NCBI GenBank assembly: GCA_014879735.1
Contig: JACSRN010000062.1
Coordinates: 1-64,000 of the forward strand
DNA length: 64,000 bases
Reading direction: 5' to 3'
Origin: Paracoccaceae bacterium
GTDB lineage: Bacteria > Pseudomonadota > Alphaproteobacteria > Rhodobacterales > Rhodobacteraceae
This document shows, in pieces, positions 1 to 8,666 of the stretch. A program made the translations under genes and the position numbers. Numbering within the stretch: the first letter of the stretch is position 1; each line of letters begins with the position of its first letter. The notes beneath the pieces were generated by a model, which searched no databases, had not been told where the DNA came from, and saw only the letters and a program-made list of their open reading frames with translations.

Positions 1-177
1 GTGCGGCCCCGGGAAAGCGGCCGGGCGGGGGGGCGGTGGTCTTGCAGGCCCGTCTCCCGGGCAGTTTCCGGCGGTCTTGGCCGGGCCGGTGATGGCTGGG
101 ATCCTGCGCGATCGGGATGGCGCAAGCGCCGGGTGATCCGGTCCGCAAAACGCATCAAGGCTTTGGGTCCGCGGGTC

Positions 178-864
178 TCAGCCGAGGGTGCCGCCGCCCA
201 CATTCAGTGCCGGAAGATGCTCCAGAAACGAAGCGCGGGCGTCGATGATATGGCGTTCCGTCAGCTCGGCTGCCAGTTCGGCGTCTCCGGATTCGCAGGC
301 CTGAAGGATCGCCATGTGTTCGCGGGCGGCCAGCGACATGCCGTCGCTCAGCACCAGCTGCGCGCGCAGGTAGCGGTCGATCCGGTCCAGGGCATTGTCC
401 AGTGCCTCGAGGTGATAGGTCATCCCGCTGGATTGGTACAGCGAGGTGTGGAACGCCCGGTTCAGATCACCCCATTCCATCGGATTGGTCGAGGCAGCGA
501 AGGTCAGGCAGAACCCCCGGGCCCGGCCGAGATCCTCGGGCGTGATGGACGGTACCGCCCGCCGGATGAGGGCGGGTTCGATCAGGGTGCGAAAATCGAA
601 AATCTCCACCGCTTCTTCGGCGGCAAGGCCGGACACCACGGCGCCCTTGTAGCGCTGCGTCCGCACCAGACCCAGTTCCTCAAGCCGCATCAGGGCTTCA
701 CGCACCGGAATCCGACTGGCGTTGAACTGCCGGGCAATCTCTTCCTGGCGCAGCGGCTGGCCCACGCCCAGTTGCCCCTCGATGATCGCGCGGCGAAGCG
801 CGTCGAAGATCACCGAAGAGGCCGAGGCCGTCTGCGAAATATCGACCGATCTGATCTTCATCAT
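178..864 (-). CDS. GntR family regulator, FCD (FadR-type) subfamily
   Basis: A 228-residue transcription factor with an N-terminal winged helix-turn-helix (about residues 10-75, including IPVREALMRLEELGLV) and a C-terminal FCD all-alpha ligand domain (about 85-210). The open frame runs further upstream, but the ATG at 864 is preferred because a purine-rich GAGAG site precedes it and the upstream residues are not GntR-like. It diverges from two proline-racemase-superfamily genes. An inverted repeat in the shared promoter region looks like its operator. Inference: it is the local repressor of the proline/hydroxyproline genes, probably responding to a pathway intermediate. Confidence 0.9.
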   Translation of the reverse strand: MMKIRSVDISQTASASSVIFDALRRAIIEGQLGVGQPLRQEEIARQFNASRIPVREALMRLEELGLVRTQRYKGAVVSGLAAEEAVEIFDFRTLIEPALIRRAVPSITPEDLGRARGFCLTFAASTNPMEWGDLNRAFHTSLYQSSGMTYHLEALDNALDRIDRYLRAQLVLSDGMSLAAREHMAILQACESGDAELAAELTERHIIDARASFLEHLPALNVGGGTLG

Positions 865-890
865 GTCCAACTCTCGCCCCCCTCTAACCG

Positions 891-909
891 TTTGCCCTTG
901 TCGGGCAAA
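891..909. promoter_or_regulatory. Inverted repeat in divergent promoter region
   Basis: TTTGCCC and GGGCAAA form a perfect 7-bp inverted repeat around a 5-base spacer. It lies 12 bases from the GntR-like site at 921-939, between the divergent GntR and racemase genes. It could be an operator for a second factor or a small hairpin in one leader. There is no T-run, so I do not call it a terminator. Confidence 0.35.
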
Positions 910-920
910 GCGAAACTTAT

Positions 921-939
921 ATTGCATATTGGATACAAT
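921..939. promoter_or_regulatory. Candidate GntR/FCD operator
   Basis: ATTGCAT and ATACAAT are near-perfect inverted half-sites (one mismatch) separated by five bases, midway between the divergent GntR gene and the first racemase gene. FCD-type GntR regulators commonly bind short AT-rich palindromes in their own divergent promoter. The left half-site ATTGCATA recurs at 18831 before the amino-acid ABC operon, suggesting shared control. Confidence 0.5.
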
Positions 940-1000
940 CGTGGCAGAACAAGGCCAAGGCATGGCCGCGAGCAGGGGGAAGCGCGATGGAGCCAATTGC

Positions 1001-1936
1001 ATGATCCGGGTCATCGACAGCCATACCGAGGGAGAGCCGACCCGCGTCGTCATCGCGGGCGGGCCGGACCTGGGGTCGGGGCCGCTGGCGGACCGCGCCA
1101 GGCGCCTGAACGAAGATCACGGCGACTTTTGCGCCGCCTTGCTGCGCGAACCGCGTGGGGTGGTGGCGATGGTGGGTGCGCTGCTGGTGCCGCCCGCAGC
1201 ACCGGGTTGCGAGACCGGCGTCATCTATTTCAATGCCGCCGGCAACCTTGGCATGTGCGGCCATGCCACCATCGGCCTGGCCGTCACGCTGGCCCATCTT
1301 GGCCGTATCACCGTGGGCAACCATCGGTTCGAGACGCCGGTGGGCGTGGTCGAGGCCGATCTGGTCGATGCCAATACCGTGACCGTGGTCAATGTCGAAA
1401 GCTATCGTTTTCGCAAGGATGTGGCGGTCGAGGTGCCCGGCCTTGGCACCGTCACCGGAGATATCGCCTGGGGCGGCAACTGGTTCTTCCTGACGGGGGA
1501 CAATCCCGTGCCGCTGACGCCGGACTGCACCGCACCGCTGACCGAGGCGGCGCTGGCCATCCGCCGCGCCCTGCATGCCGCCGGCATGACCGGCCGGGAC
1601 GGCGCACCGATCGATCATGTGGAGTTCAACGGCCCGCCCGACGGTCGCGATGCGCAGGGGCGGAACTTCGTCCTTTGCCCCGACGACGCCTATGACCGCT
1701 CGCCTTGCGGCACCGGGACCTCGGCCAAGGTCGCCTGCCTTGCTGCCGACGGAAAGCTGGCGCCGGGTGCGCCATGGGTGCAGGAAAGCATCATCGGCAG
1801 CCGCTACAGTCTGACTTACCGCCCGGGCGCCACGGGCGGCGTGATCGCCTCGATCACCGGCCGCGCCTTTGTCACCGCCGAGGCGACGCTGCTTCGGGCA
1901 CCTTCCGATCCTTACCGCAACGGCATTTCGGCCTGA
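1001..1936 (+). CDS. Proline racemase superfamily enzyme (Cys/Cys), probable hydroxyproline/proline epimerase
   Basis: A 311-residue protein of the proline racemase/4-hydroxyproline epimerase fold. The N-terminal [10 protein letters not shown] motif, the first catalytic cysteine in [11 protein letters not shown] (Cys86) and the second in [10 protein letters not shown] (Cys236) are all present. The Cys/Cys pair is the signature of members that epimerise C-alpha by a two-base mechanism, as opposed to dehydratases. The start at 1001 is chosen because GGAG lies eight bases upstream; an ATG at 962 would add 13 residues. It is followed after 13 bases by a second paralogue. Substrate (proline, 3- or 4-hydroxyproline) cannot be fixed from sequence, and a canonical 4-hydroxyproline epimerase occurs at 13610-14611. 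Confidence 0.85.
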   Translation: MIRVIDSHTEGEPTRVVIAGGPDLGSGPLADRARRLNEDHGDFCAALLREPRGVVAMVGALLVPPAAPGCETGVIYFNAAGNLGMCGHATIGLAVTLAHLGRITVGNHRFETPVGVVEADLVDANTVTVVNVESYRFRKDVAVEVPGLGTVTGDIAWGGNWFFLTGDNPVPLTPDCTAPLTEAALAIRRALHAAGMTGRDGAPIDHVEFNGPPDGRDAQGRNFVLCPDDAYDRSPCGTGTSAKVACLAADGKLAPGAPWVQESIIGSRYSLTYRPGATGGVIASITGRAFVTAEATLLRAPSDPYRNGISA

Positions 1937-1949
1937 AAGGGCGAGTTTC

Positions 1950-2978
1950 ATGCGCAGCAGCCGGACCATCCATGTAATTTCCTGCCATGCCGAGGGCGAG
2001 GTCGGCGATGTGATCGTCGGCGGCGTGTCGCCGCCCCCCGGAAACACGCTCTGGGACCAGCGCGCATTCATTGCCAATGACGGTGCCCTGCGGGCCTTCG
2101 TCCTGAACGAGCCGCGCGGCGGCGTCTTCCGGCATGTGAATCTGCTGGTGCCGCCAAAGCACCCCGAGGCCGATGCCGCCTTCATCATCATGGAGCCGGA
2201 AGATACCCCGCCGATGTCGGGCTCGAACTCGATCTGCGTGGCCACCGTTCTGCTGGAAAGCGGCATCGTGCCGATGACAGAGCCGGAGACGACGCTGGTC
2301 CTGGAGGCCCCGGGCGGCCTGGTGCGGGTGCGCGCCCGGTGCCGGAACGGCAAGGCGGAGCTGATCTCGGTCGAGAACCTGCCCAGCTTTGCCGACCGGC
2401 TGGATGTTGCACTTGAGGTTGAGGGGCTGGGCACGCTGACCGTTGACACGGCCTTTGGCGGTGACAGTTTCGTCATGGTGGATGCGACAGCCCTTGGCCT
2501 GTCGCTGGTGGCGGATGAGGCGGCCGATATCGCCCGGCTGGGCGTGCGCATCACCGATGCCGCGAACCGCCAGCTTGGCTTTGCCCATCCCGAACGGCCA
2601 GACTGGGATCATATCTCGTTCTGCGCCTTTACCGGCCCGCTGGCCGCCACGGCCGAAGGCTGGGAAACACGTTCGGCCGTGGCGATCCAGCCCGGCAAGG
2701 TTGATCGTTCGCCCACGGGCACGGCGGTTTCGGCGCGGATGGCGGTGCTGGCCGCCCGCAAGCAGATGCAGGTCGGGCAGAAGCTGCTGGCCCGCTCGAT
2801 CATCGACTCCTGCTTTACCGGCGCCATACTGGGCGAAACGACAGTTGCCGGCCGCCCCGCGATTCGCCCGCAGGTCAGCGGCCAGGCTTGGATCACCGGC
2901 ATCCACCAGCACATGCTGGATCCGACAGACCCCTGGCCGGGCGGCTATCGGCTTGGCGACACCTGGGGGGTACGCTGA
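1950..2978 (+). CDS. Proline racemase superfamily protein with Ser/Thr active-site pair
   Basis: A 342-residue paralogue of the preceding gene, with the family landmarks [14 protein letters not shown] near the N terminus and [14 protein letters not shown] near residue 256. The positions that are Cys/Cys in epimerases are Ser90 (in MSGSNSIC) and Thr256. A Thr at the second position is known from trans-3-hydroxy-L-proline dehydratase (Cys/Thr pair), so a dehydratase-like reaction is the best inference, but Ser at the first position is unusual. It is probably co-transcribed with the Cys/Cys paralogue 13 bases upstream and lies just before a peptide ABC transporter. The product would feed the pyrroline-2-carboxylate reductase-like gene at 19046 if it is a 3-hydroxyproline dehydratase. 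Confidence 0.8.
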   Translation: MRSSRTIHVISCHAEGEVGDVIVGGVSPPPGNTLWDQRAFIANDGALRAFVLNEPRGGVFRHVNLLVPPKHPEADAAFIIMEPEDTPPMSGSNSICVATVLLESGIVPMTEPETTLVLEAPGGLVRVRARCRNGKAELISVENLPSFADRLDVALEVEGLGTLTVDTAFGGDSFVMVDATALGLSLVADEAADIARLGVRITDAANRQLGFAHPERPDWDHISFCAFTGPLAATAEGWETRSAVAIQPGKVDRSPTGTAVSARMAVLAARKQMQVGQKLLARSIIDSCFTGAILGETTVAGRPAIRPQVSGQAWITGIHQHMLDPTDPWPGGYRLGDTWGVR

Positions 2979-3088
2979 CGGATCGACCGCCCTTTGCCGG
3001 CCCCGTGCCGGGTTTCGAAACGTTTGATGAAAGCCGCCAGCAGCAGCGGTGACGATTTTCGATCACGACGACAAGGAGGAGGACAAGA

Positions 3089-4825
3089 ATGGAACGACCC
3101 ATGATCAAGGCCGCGCTGGGCGCGGTTGCATTGACGCTGGCCGCGGTGCCGGTGCTGGCGCAGGATCCACAGACAGGAGGCACCCTGCGCATTCTGGCCA
3201 CCGGCGAGCCCGACCATCTGGACCCGACGACGGGTGCCATGGTGAACACCAACAACTTTCTCCGCGCCGTGTCGCGCCAGCTGATCAGCTATGAATCGTC
3301 GAACGACGAGACGGTTGCGCTGGCGCCGGTCGGCGATCTGGCGACCGAAGTGCCCCTGCCCACCGACGACGGGCTGACCTATACCTTCACCCTGCGGCAG
3401 GGTGCGATGTGGGATGCGCCCTCGGGGCCGCGCCAGATCACCGCCGCCGATGTCGAACGCGGCATGATGCGCAACTGCAACCCCGTGCTGGGGTCGTTCT
3501 CGCTCAGCTATTACACCATGCTGATCGACGGCATGGCCGAGTTCTGCGATGGCTTTGCCAAGGTGGAACCCACCGCCGAGGCGATGAAAGCCTATATGGA
3601 GGCCAACGACATCTCGGGCATCGAGACCCCCGATGACATGACCGTGGTCTTCCACCTGAAGGAAAAGGCGGGTGACTTCATCTACATGCTGTCGCTGGCC
3701 AATACCGCCGCGGCGCCGGTCGAGGTGATGGACTATATCCCCGACAGCCCGGAATACCGCGAGAACTTCATCGCCAGCGGGCCCTATACCATCGGCGAAT
3801 ACGTGCCCGACACGCTGCTTCGGCTGGTGCGCAACCCGGCCTGGGATCCCGCCAGCGATCCGCTGCGCGCAGCCTATGTCGACGAGATCGAGATCACCAT
3901 GGGCATGCAGGCCGATGCGATCATGCAGCAGCTGCAGTCGGGCGATGCCGATCTGGCCTATGACATCAACATTCCGCCGGCGATCCTGGCCATGCTGACC
4001 GCGGCTGGCGATGAAAAGCTGGTGGCGATTTCGGCCGGCAACACCAACTTCCTGTTCATCAACACCGTCTCGGGGAACAACAACGGTGCGCTGAAGGATC
4101 TGCGCGTCCGCCAGGCGCTGCAATATGCGGTCGACAAGGCCGCCATCGTGCAGCAATGGGGCGGGCCGACCGTCGCCGAGCCGGTGAACGGAATCTTCGG
4201 CCTGGGCGTGCTCGGGCACCACGCCTTTGATCTCTATCCCTCGGCCGAGGCCAAGGGCGACCCGGAGAAGGCCAAGGCGCTGCTGGCCGAGGCCGGCTTC
4301 CCCGACGGCATCACCCTGAAGATGCCCTATCGCAACAAGGATCTGGAAGTGGCCACCGCCCAGACCCTGCAGGCAAGCCTGGCCCGTGCCGGCATCACGC
4401 TGGAACTGATTCCGGTGACGGCGGCGGATTACTATTCCAAGTTCATGACCAACCCGGCCAACACCAAGGACGGCGTCTGGGATATCGCGCCGGTCGGCTG
4501 GACGCCCGACTGGGTGGGCGGCGCCGCGCGCTCGGTCTTCCAGCCGCAATTCACCTATGACGGCACCAATCACCAGACCTACAATTACACCGACTACAAC
4601 AACGATGCGGCCAATGCCCTGGCGGCCGAGGCGATCAACGCCACCACGCCGGAAGAAACCGCAACGCTCTGGGGTCAGGTCGACGAGATGGTGATGGCGG
4701 ATGCGCCGGTGGTGCCGCTGATTGCCAACAAGAACCCGCGCTATCATGGCGAGGCGGTGCAGAACTATCGCATCTACGCGCTGGGCGTCGAAGGCGACTG
4801 GACCAACATCTGGCTGGATCGCTGA
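3089..4825 (+). CDS. ABC transporter solute-binding protein, family 5 (peptide/dipeptide type)
   Basis: A 578-residue periplasmic binding protein of the DppA/OppA family (SBP_bac_5). A Sec signal peptide is clear at residues 1-25 (hydrophobic core then VLAQ), and the RILATGEPDHLDP segment follows. An excellent AAGGAGGAGG ribosome site precedes the start; ATG at 3101 is an alternative four codons later. It begins a transporter operon whose ATPase and permeases follow. With prolyl iminopeptidase and Xaa-Pro aminopeptidase downstream, the likely cargo is proline- or hydroxyproline-containing peptides, though family 5 proteins also bind nickel, opines and oligosaccharides. Confidence 0.93.
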   Translation: MERPMIKAALGAVALTLAAVPVLAQDPQTGGTLRILATGEPDHLDPTTGAMVNTNNFLRAVSRQLISYESSNDETVALAPVGDLATEVPLPTDDGLTYTFTLRQGAMWDAPSGPRQITAADVERGMMRNCNPVLGSFSLSYYTMLIDGMAEFCDGFAKVEPTAEAMKAYMEANDISGIETPDDMTVVFHLKEKAGDFIYMLSLANTAAAPVEVMDYIPDSPEYRENFIASGPYTIGEYVPDTLLRLVRNPAWDPASDPLRAAYVDEIEITMGMQADAIMQQLQSGDADLAYDINIPPAILAMLTAAGDEKLVAISAGNTNFLFINTVSGNNNGALKDLRVRQALQYAVDKAAIVQQWGGPTVAEPVNGIFGLGVLGHHAFDLYPSAEAKGDPEKAKALLAEAGFPDGITLKMPYRNKDLEVATAQTLQASLARAGITLELIPVTAADYYSKFMTNPANTKDGVWDIAPVGWTPDWVGGAARSVFQPQFTYDGTNHQTYNYTDYNNDAANALAAEAINATTPEETATLWGQVDEMVMADAPVVPLIANKNPRYHGEAVQNYRIYALGVEGDWTNIWLDR

Positions 4826-4835
4826 TACCGAAGCC

Positions 4836-4861
4836 CTGCGCCGGCCGACCGGCCGGCGCAG
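4836..4861 (+). other. Strong GC hairpin after binding-protein gene
   Basis: A perfect 11-bp stem (CTGCGCCGGCC with its complement) closes a 4-base loop 10 bases after the stop codon. No U-tract follows, so a 3'-protective or attenuating role that raises binding-protein mRNA relative to the downstream ATPase and permeases is more likely than full termination. Confidence 0.6.
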
Positions 4862-4893
4862 CCCCCCGCGTTCCCGAACCGCGAGGTTTTGCC

Positions 4894-6747
4894 ATGCCCA
4901 TCCTGCAAGTCGACGGCCTGACCGTCGAAATCCCCACCGAGGACGGCACCGTGCATGCCGTCCGCGATGTCTCCTTCTCTATCCGCCAGGGCGAGCTGTT
5001 CGGCATCGCCGGTGAATCCGGCTCGGGGAAAAGCGTGCTGACCCAGGCCATTCTCGGCCTGCTGCCCACCGCTGAAATCTCGGGCAAGGTGCTGTTTGAC
5101 GGGCGCGATCTGATCGGCCTGCCGCAGGACGAGTTGCGCCGGCTGCGCGGCAAGGACATCGGCATGATCTTTCAGGATCCGCTGTCCAGCCTGCATCCTT
5201 TCTATACCATCGGCGCCCAGATCGCCGAGGTGCTGCACACGCATGAGACCATCAGCCGCCAGGATGCCCGCGCCCGCGTTGTCGAGATGCTGGGCAAGGT
5301 CGGCATCCCCGACGCCGCCAGCCGTTACGACGATTACCCGCATCAGTTTTCCGGCGGCATGCGCCAGCGGGTGATGATCGCCATGGCGTTGATCATGCGC
5401 CCGGCACTGCTGATCGCCGACGAGCCGACAACCGCGCTGGACGTGACGGTGCAAGAGCAGATCGTCGCGCTGATCGACGAGATGCGCCGTGAATTCGGCA
5501 CCACCGTGATCCTGATCACCCATGATCTGGGCCTGCTGGCCTCGGTCGCCGACGATGTGATGGTCATGTATGCCGGGCATCGCATGGAATATGGCCCCGC
5601 CGCGAACCTGTTCCGCGCGCCGGCCCATCCCTATACGGCCGGGTTGCTGCGGTCGTCCCCGGCGAATTATTCCCCGGGGGCCGATCTGCAGCCGATCACC
5701 GGCCGCCCGCCCAGCCTGCTGGAACTGCGCAACGCCTGCGTCTTTGCGCCGCGCTGCGCCGAGGCCCTGCCGGCCTGCGCCAGCGCCACGCCGCCGCTGC
5801 GCGTTTTCGACGACAAGACGCAATCGCTGTGCTGGTTGCCGGACGGCGCCCGCCGGCAGCCGGCCACGGAGCCGGCCGCCCGGGTTCATGCCGCGGCCGC
5901 GGCCACCGTCGCTGCGCCGGTTGTCGAGGCAAGGGATGTGCGGCTGACCTATACGATCGGCAGCTTTCTCGGCCACAAGCGCCAGCACGAGGTGCTGAAG
6001 GGTATCGACCTGACCGTGCACCGCGGCGAAACCGTTGGTCTTGTTGGCGAAAGCGGCTGTGGCAAATCGACCCTTGCCCGCGTGATCGCCGGTCTGGCCC
6101 CGGCGACGGGCGGCACGGTCAGCCTGCTGGGCCGCGATCTGACCTCGCTTGACCGGGCGGAATGGCGGCAGATGCGCCGCGAGGTCCAACTGGTGTTTCA
6201 GGATCCGTTCGGCAGCCTGAACCCGCGACGCCGCGTCGGCTCGATCATCGGCGATCCGTTCCGCCTGCACGGGGTGGCGGCGGGCGATGCGCGCAAGGAC
6301 AAGGTCCGGCAGCTGATGGAACTGGTCGGGCTGAACCCCGAACACTACAACCGCTTTCCTTCGGAATTTTCCGGCGGTCAGCGCCAGCGGATCGGCATAG
6401 CACGGGCGCTGGCGCTGAACCCCTCGCTGATCATCTGCGACGAACCCGTCTCGGCGCTGGATGTGTCGATCCAGGCGCAGGTGTTGAATCTGTTGCGCGG
6501 CCTGCAGCGCGACCTTGGCCTGACCTATCTGTTCATCTCGCATGACCTTTCGGTTGTCCGCCATGTCTGCAACCGCATTGCGGTGATGCAGGGCGGCAAG
6601 ATCGTGGAACTGGCCGATTCCGAGACGCTGTTTGCACATCCGCAGCATCCCTACACCCGCACGCTGCTGGCGGCTGGCAAGACGCCGCCGCAGATGACGG
6701 GTGAACGGGTGCGCAACCTGATGCCGACAACGGAGGTGGGGCCATGA
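4894..6747 (+). CDS. Peptide ABC transporter ATP-binding protein, DppD-DppF fusion
   Basis: A 617-residue protein with two complete ABC ATPase modules in one chain. Module one has Walker A GESGSGKS (residues 40-47), signature FSGGMRQR and Walker B LLIADEP. It ends with the oligopeptide-type C-terminal extension containing cysteines (ACVFAPRC and PACAS). Module two has Walker A GESGCGKS (385-392) and signature FSGGQRQR. It energises uptake by the binding protein upstream and the two permeases downstream. Its stop overlaps the next start by four bases (ATGA), indicating translational coupling. Confidence 0.95.
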   Translation: MPILQVDGLTVEIPTEDGTVHAVRDVSFSIRQGELFGIAGESGSGKSVLTQAILGLLPTAEISGKVLFDGRDLIGLPQDELRRLRGKDIGMIFQDPLSSLHPFYTIGAQIAEVLHTHETISRQDARARVVEMLGKVGIPDAASRYDDYPHQFSGGMRQRVMIAMALIMRPALLIADEPTTALDVTVQEQIVALIDEMRREFGTTVILITHDLGLLASVADDVMVMYAGHRMEYGPAANLFRAPAHPYTAGLLRSSPANYSPGADLQPITGRPPSLLELRNACVFAPRCAEALPACASATPPLRVFDDKTQSLCWLPDGARRQPATEPAARVHAAAAATVAAPVVEARDVRLTYTIGSFLGHKRQHEVLKGIDLTVHRGETVGLVGESGCGKSTLARVIAGLAPATGGTVSLLGRDLTSLDRAEWRQMRREVQLVFQDPFGSLNPRRRVGSIIGDPFRLHGVAAGDARKDKVRQLMELVGLNPEHYNRFPSEFSGGQRQRIGIARALALNPSLIICDEPVSALDVSIQAQVLNLLRGLQRDLGLTYLFISHDLSVVRHVCNRIAVMQGGKIVELADSETLFAHPQHPYTRTLLAAGKTPPQMTGERVRNLMPTTEVGP

Positions 6748-7709
6748 CCGGAACAGGGGCACCGACGGGCGAGGAGGACGGCGCGGTTGTCCAGCGTGGA
6801 TCGCTGGATTTGACGCTGCGCCGGCTGACGCGCGACAGGGCGGCGATGGTGGCGCTGGCCGTGATCGTGCTGGTCGTTGCCATGGCGATCTTCGCGCCGG
6901 TTTTTGCCAGCCTGACTGGCCATTCCCCGATCACCCAGTTTCGCGATACCGGATTGTCGCCGATGGGCATTCCGGTCGGCCCGAATGCCGAATTCTGGCT
7001 GGGCGCCGACCAGTTGGGTCGCGATGTCCTGGTGCGGCTGGCCTATGGCGCCCGCGTGTCCTTGCTGGTCGGTGTGCTGGCCGCCTGCTGTGCCTCGGCC
7101 ATTGCGGTGATTGTTGGCACCACGGCCGGATTTTTCGGCGGCTGGGTCGACCTGGCGCTGAGCCGGCTGATCGACCTGGTCATGTCGGTGCCCTTCCTTC
7201 TCTGCGCACTGGCGCTGGTCTCTGTGCTGGGGCCCAGCCTGATGCTGTCGGTTTCGGTGATCGTGTTCTTTTCCTGGGCCGCCATGGCGCGGGTGATCCG
7301 TGGGCAGGTGATCTCGCTGTCGCGGCAGGAATTCGTGCAGGCCAGCAGGTCGCTGGGCGCCGGCCCGCTGTCGATCATGGTGGTCGACATCCTGCCCAAC
7401 CTGACCGTTCCGATCATCGTCTACACCACGATGATGATCCCCAGCGCCATCGTCTTCGAGGCGACGCTGTCCTTCCTGGGCATGGGCATCGTGCCGCCGA
7501 CGCCCAGCTGGGGCGGGATGCTGGCTGATGCCTCGTCGAACTCGCTCTATCTGGTGGCCTGGTGGATGGTCTTCTTCCCCGGCACTGCGCTTTTGATGAC
7601 GACGCTGGCCTTCAACATCTTTGGTGACAGCCTGCGCGATGCGCTGGACCCGAAAAGCCTTCGGACCGCGCGGCGGCTGAAGCGCGACAGGAAAGGGGCT
7701 GCAAAATGA
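6744..7709 (+). CDS. Peptide ABC transporter permease, DppC type
   Basis: A 321-residue inner-membrane permease with an N-terminal helix (about residues 35-57), a periplasmic segment and the BPD_transp_1 core of five more helices. The EAA-type loop that contacts the ATPase reads EFVQASRSLGAGPLSIM. It is coupled to both neighbours by four-base ATGA overlaps. The order ATPase, DppC, DppB is the reverse of the common B-C-D-F order, but all parts are present and intact. Confidence 0.93.
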   Translation: MTGTGAPTGEEDGAVVQRGSLDLTLRRLTRDRAAMVALAVIVLVVAMAIFAPVFASLTGHSPITQFRDTGLSPMGIPVGPNAEFWLGADQLGRDVLVRLAYGARVSLLVGVLAACCASAIAVIVGTTAGFFGGWVDLALSRLIDLVMSVPFLLCALALVSVLGPSLMLSVSVIVFFSWAAMARVIRGQVISLSRQEFVQASRSLGAGPLSIMVVDILPNLTVPIIVYTTMMIPSAIVFEATLSFLGMGIVPPTPSWGGMLADASSNSLYLVAWWMVFFPGTALLMTTLAFNIFGDSLRDALDPKSLRTARRLKRDRKGAAK

Positions 7710-8659
7710 CCCGCTTCATTCTGCAGCGGCTGGCCTTCGGCGCGGTGGTGCTGCTTGTTCTGTCGTCCTTCGTCTTCTTCCTGTTCTTTGTCGCGCCCGG
7801 CGATCCGGCGCGGATGATCGCCGGCGACAAGGCGACCGAGGCGCAGTTGCAGCAGATCCGCACCAATCTTGGCGTCGACCGCCCGATGATCGAGCAATAT
7901 GCAACCTTCATCGGCCGTGCCGTACAGGGCGACCTGGGCTATTCCTATCGCAACCGCCAGCCGGTTGCCGAGATCATCGTGCGCCGCATTCCGGCCACGC
8001 TCTCGCTGGTGATCGGTGCTGTGGTGCTGTGGCTCGCGATCGGCATCCCCATCGGGCTGATGTCGGCCCGCCACCCGGGGTCGCTGCGCGACAGGCTGGG
8101 GCAGGCCTTCATCCTGGTCGGGTTGTCATTCCCCACCTTCGTTCTGGGGATGATGTCACTGTACCTACTGTATTTCCTGCCCAAACAGGCCGGCTTTACC
8201 CTGTTTCCCGCCGGCGGTTACAAGGCCTTCAGCCGCGACCCGCTGATCTGGGCCTGGCATCTGGCTCTGCCCTGGACGACACTGGCGCTGACCATGGCCG
8301 CCTTCTACGCCCGCCTGACCCGCGGCCAGATGCTGGATGTCATGGGCGAGGATTATATCCGCACCGCCCGTGCCAAGGGCCTGTCCGAACGCAAGGTGGT
8401 CTGGAAACACGGCATGCGGGCGGCCTTGACGCCGCTTGTCACCCAGCTTGGCGCCGATATCGCCTTGCTGCTGGGCGGCGCCATCGTGATCGAGCAGGTC
8501 TATGGCCTGCAGGGCGTGGGCGCGCTGGCCGTGCAGGCGGTGAACAATCAGGACCGGCCGATCATCATTGGCGTCGTGCTTCTGGGTGGCCTGTTCATCG
8601 TGACGGCAAATATCGTTGTCGATCTTTTCTACGTCCTGCTTGACCCAAGGATCCGCTAG
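7706..8659 (+). CDS. Peptide ABC transporter permease, DppB type
   Basis: A 317-residue permease of the DppB/OppB family. It has an N-terminal transmembrane helix, the conserved FVAPGDPARMIAGDKAT segment after it, and the core transport domain with the cytoplasmic loop DYIRTARAKGLSERKVV that docks on the ATPase. It pairs with the DppC-type subunit whose stop codon it overlaps. The peptidase gene follows seven bases after its stop, so transport and cytoplasmic peptide cleavage are in one operon. Confidence 0.93.
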   Translation: MTRFILQRLAFGAVVLLVLSSFVFFLFFVAPGDPARMIAGDKATEAQLQQIRTNLGVDRPMIEQYATFIGRAVQGDLGYSYRNRQPVAEIIVRRIPATLSLVIGAVVLWLAIGIPIGLMSARHPGSLRDRLGQAFILVGLSFPTFVLGMMSLYLLYFLPKQAGFTLFPAGGYKAFSRDPLIWAWHLALPWTTLALTMAAFYARLTRGQMLDVMGEDYIRTARAKGLSERKVVWKHGMRAALTPLVTQLGADIALLLGGAIVIEQVYGLQGVGALAVQAVNNQDRPIIIGVVLLGGLFIVTANIVVDLFYVLLDPRIR

Positions 8660-8666
8660 GCCCGCC

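Noticed and set aside
1-155. Open minus-strand frame from an ATG at 155 to the window edge, about 51 residues
   Set aside because: The product is arginine/proline-rich with no family-like pattern and no ribosome site before the ATG. It may be the beginning of a gene outside the window, but nothing supports it here; I see nothing else in bases 1-177.
1-1695. Long plus-strand frame running across the GntR gene and the first racemase gene
   Set aside because: It is antisense to the GntR gene and out of frame with the racemase; its composition is typical of a GC-rich shadow.
4774-6762. 662-residue minus-strand frame opposite the fused peptide ATPase
   Set aside because: The plus strand encodes two complete ABC modules; this frame is low-complexity shadow.
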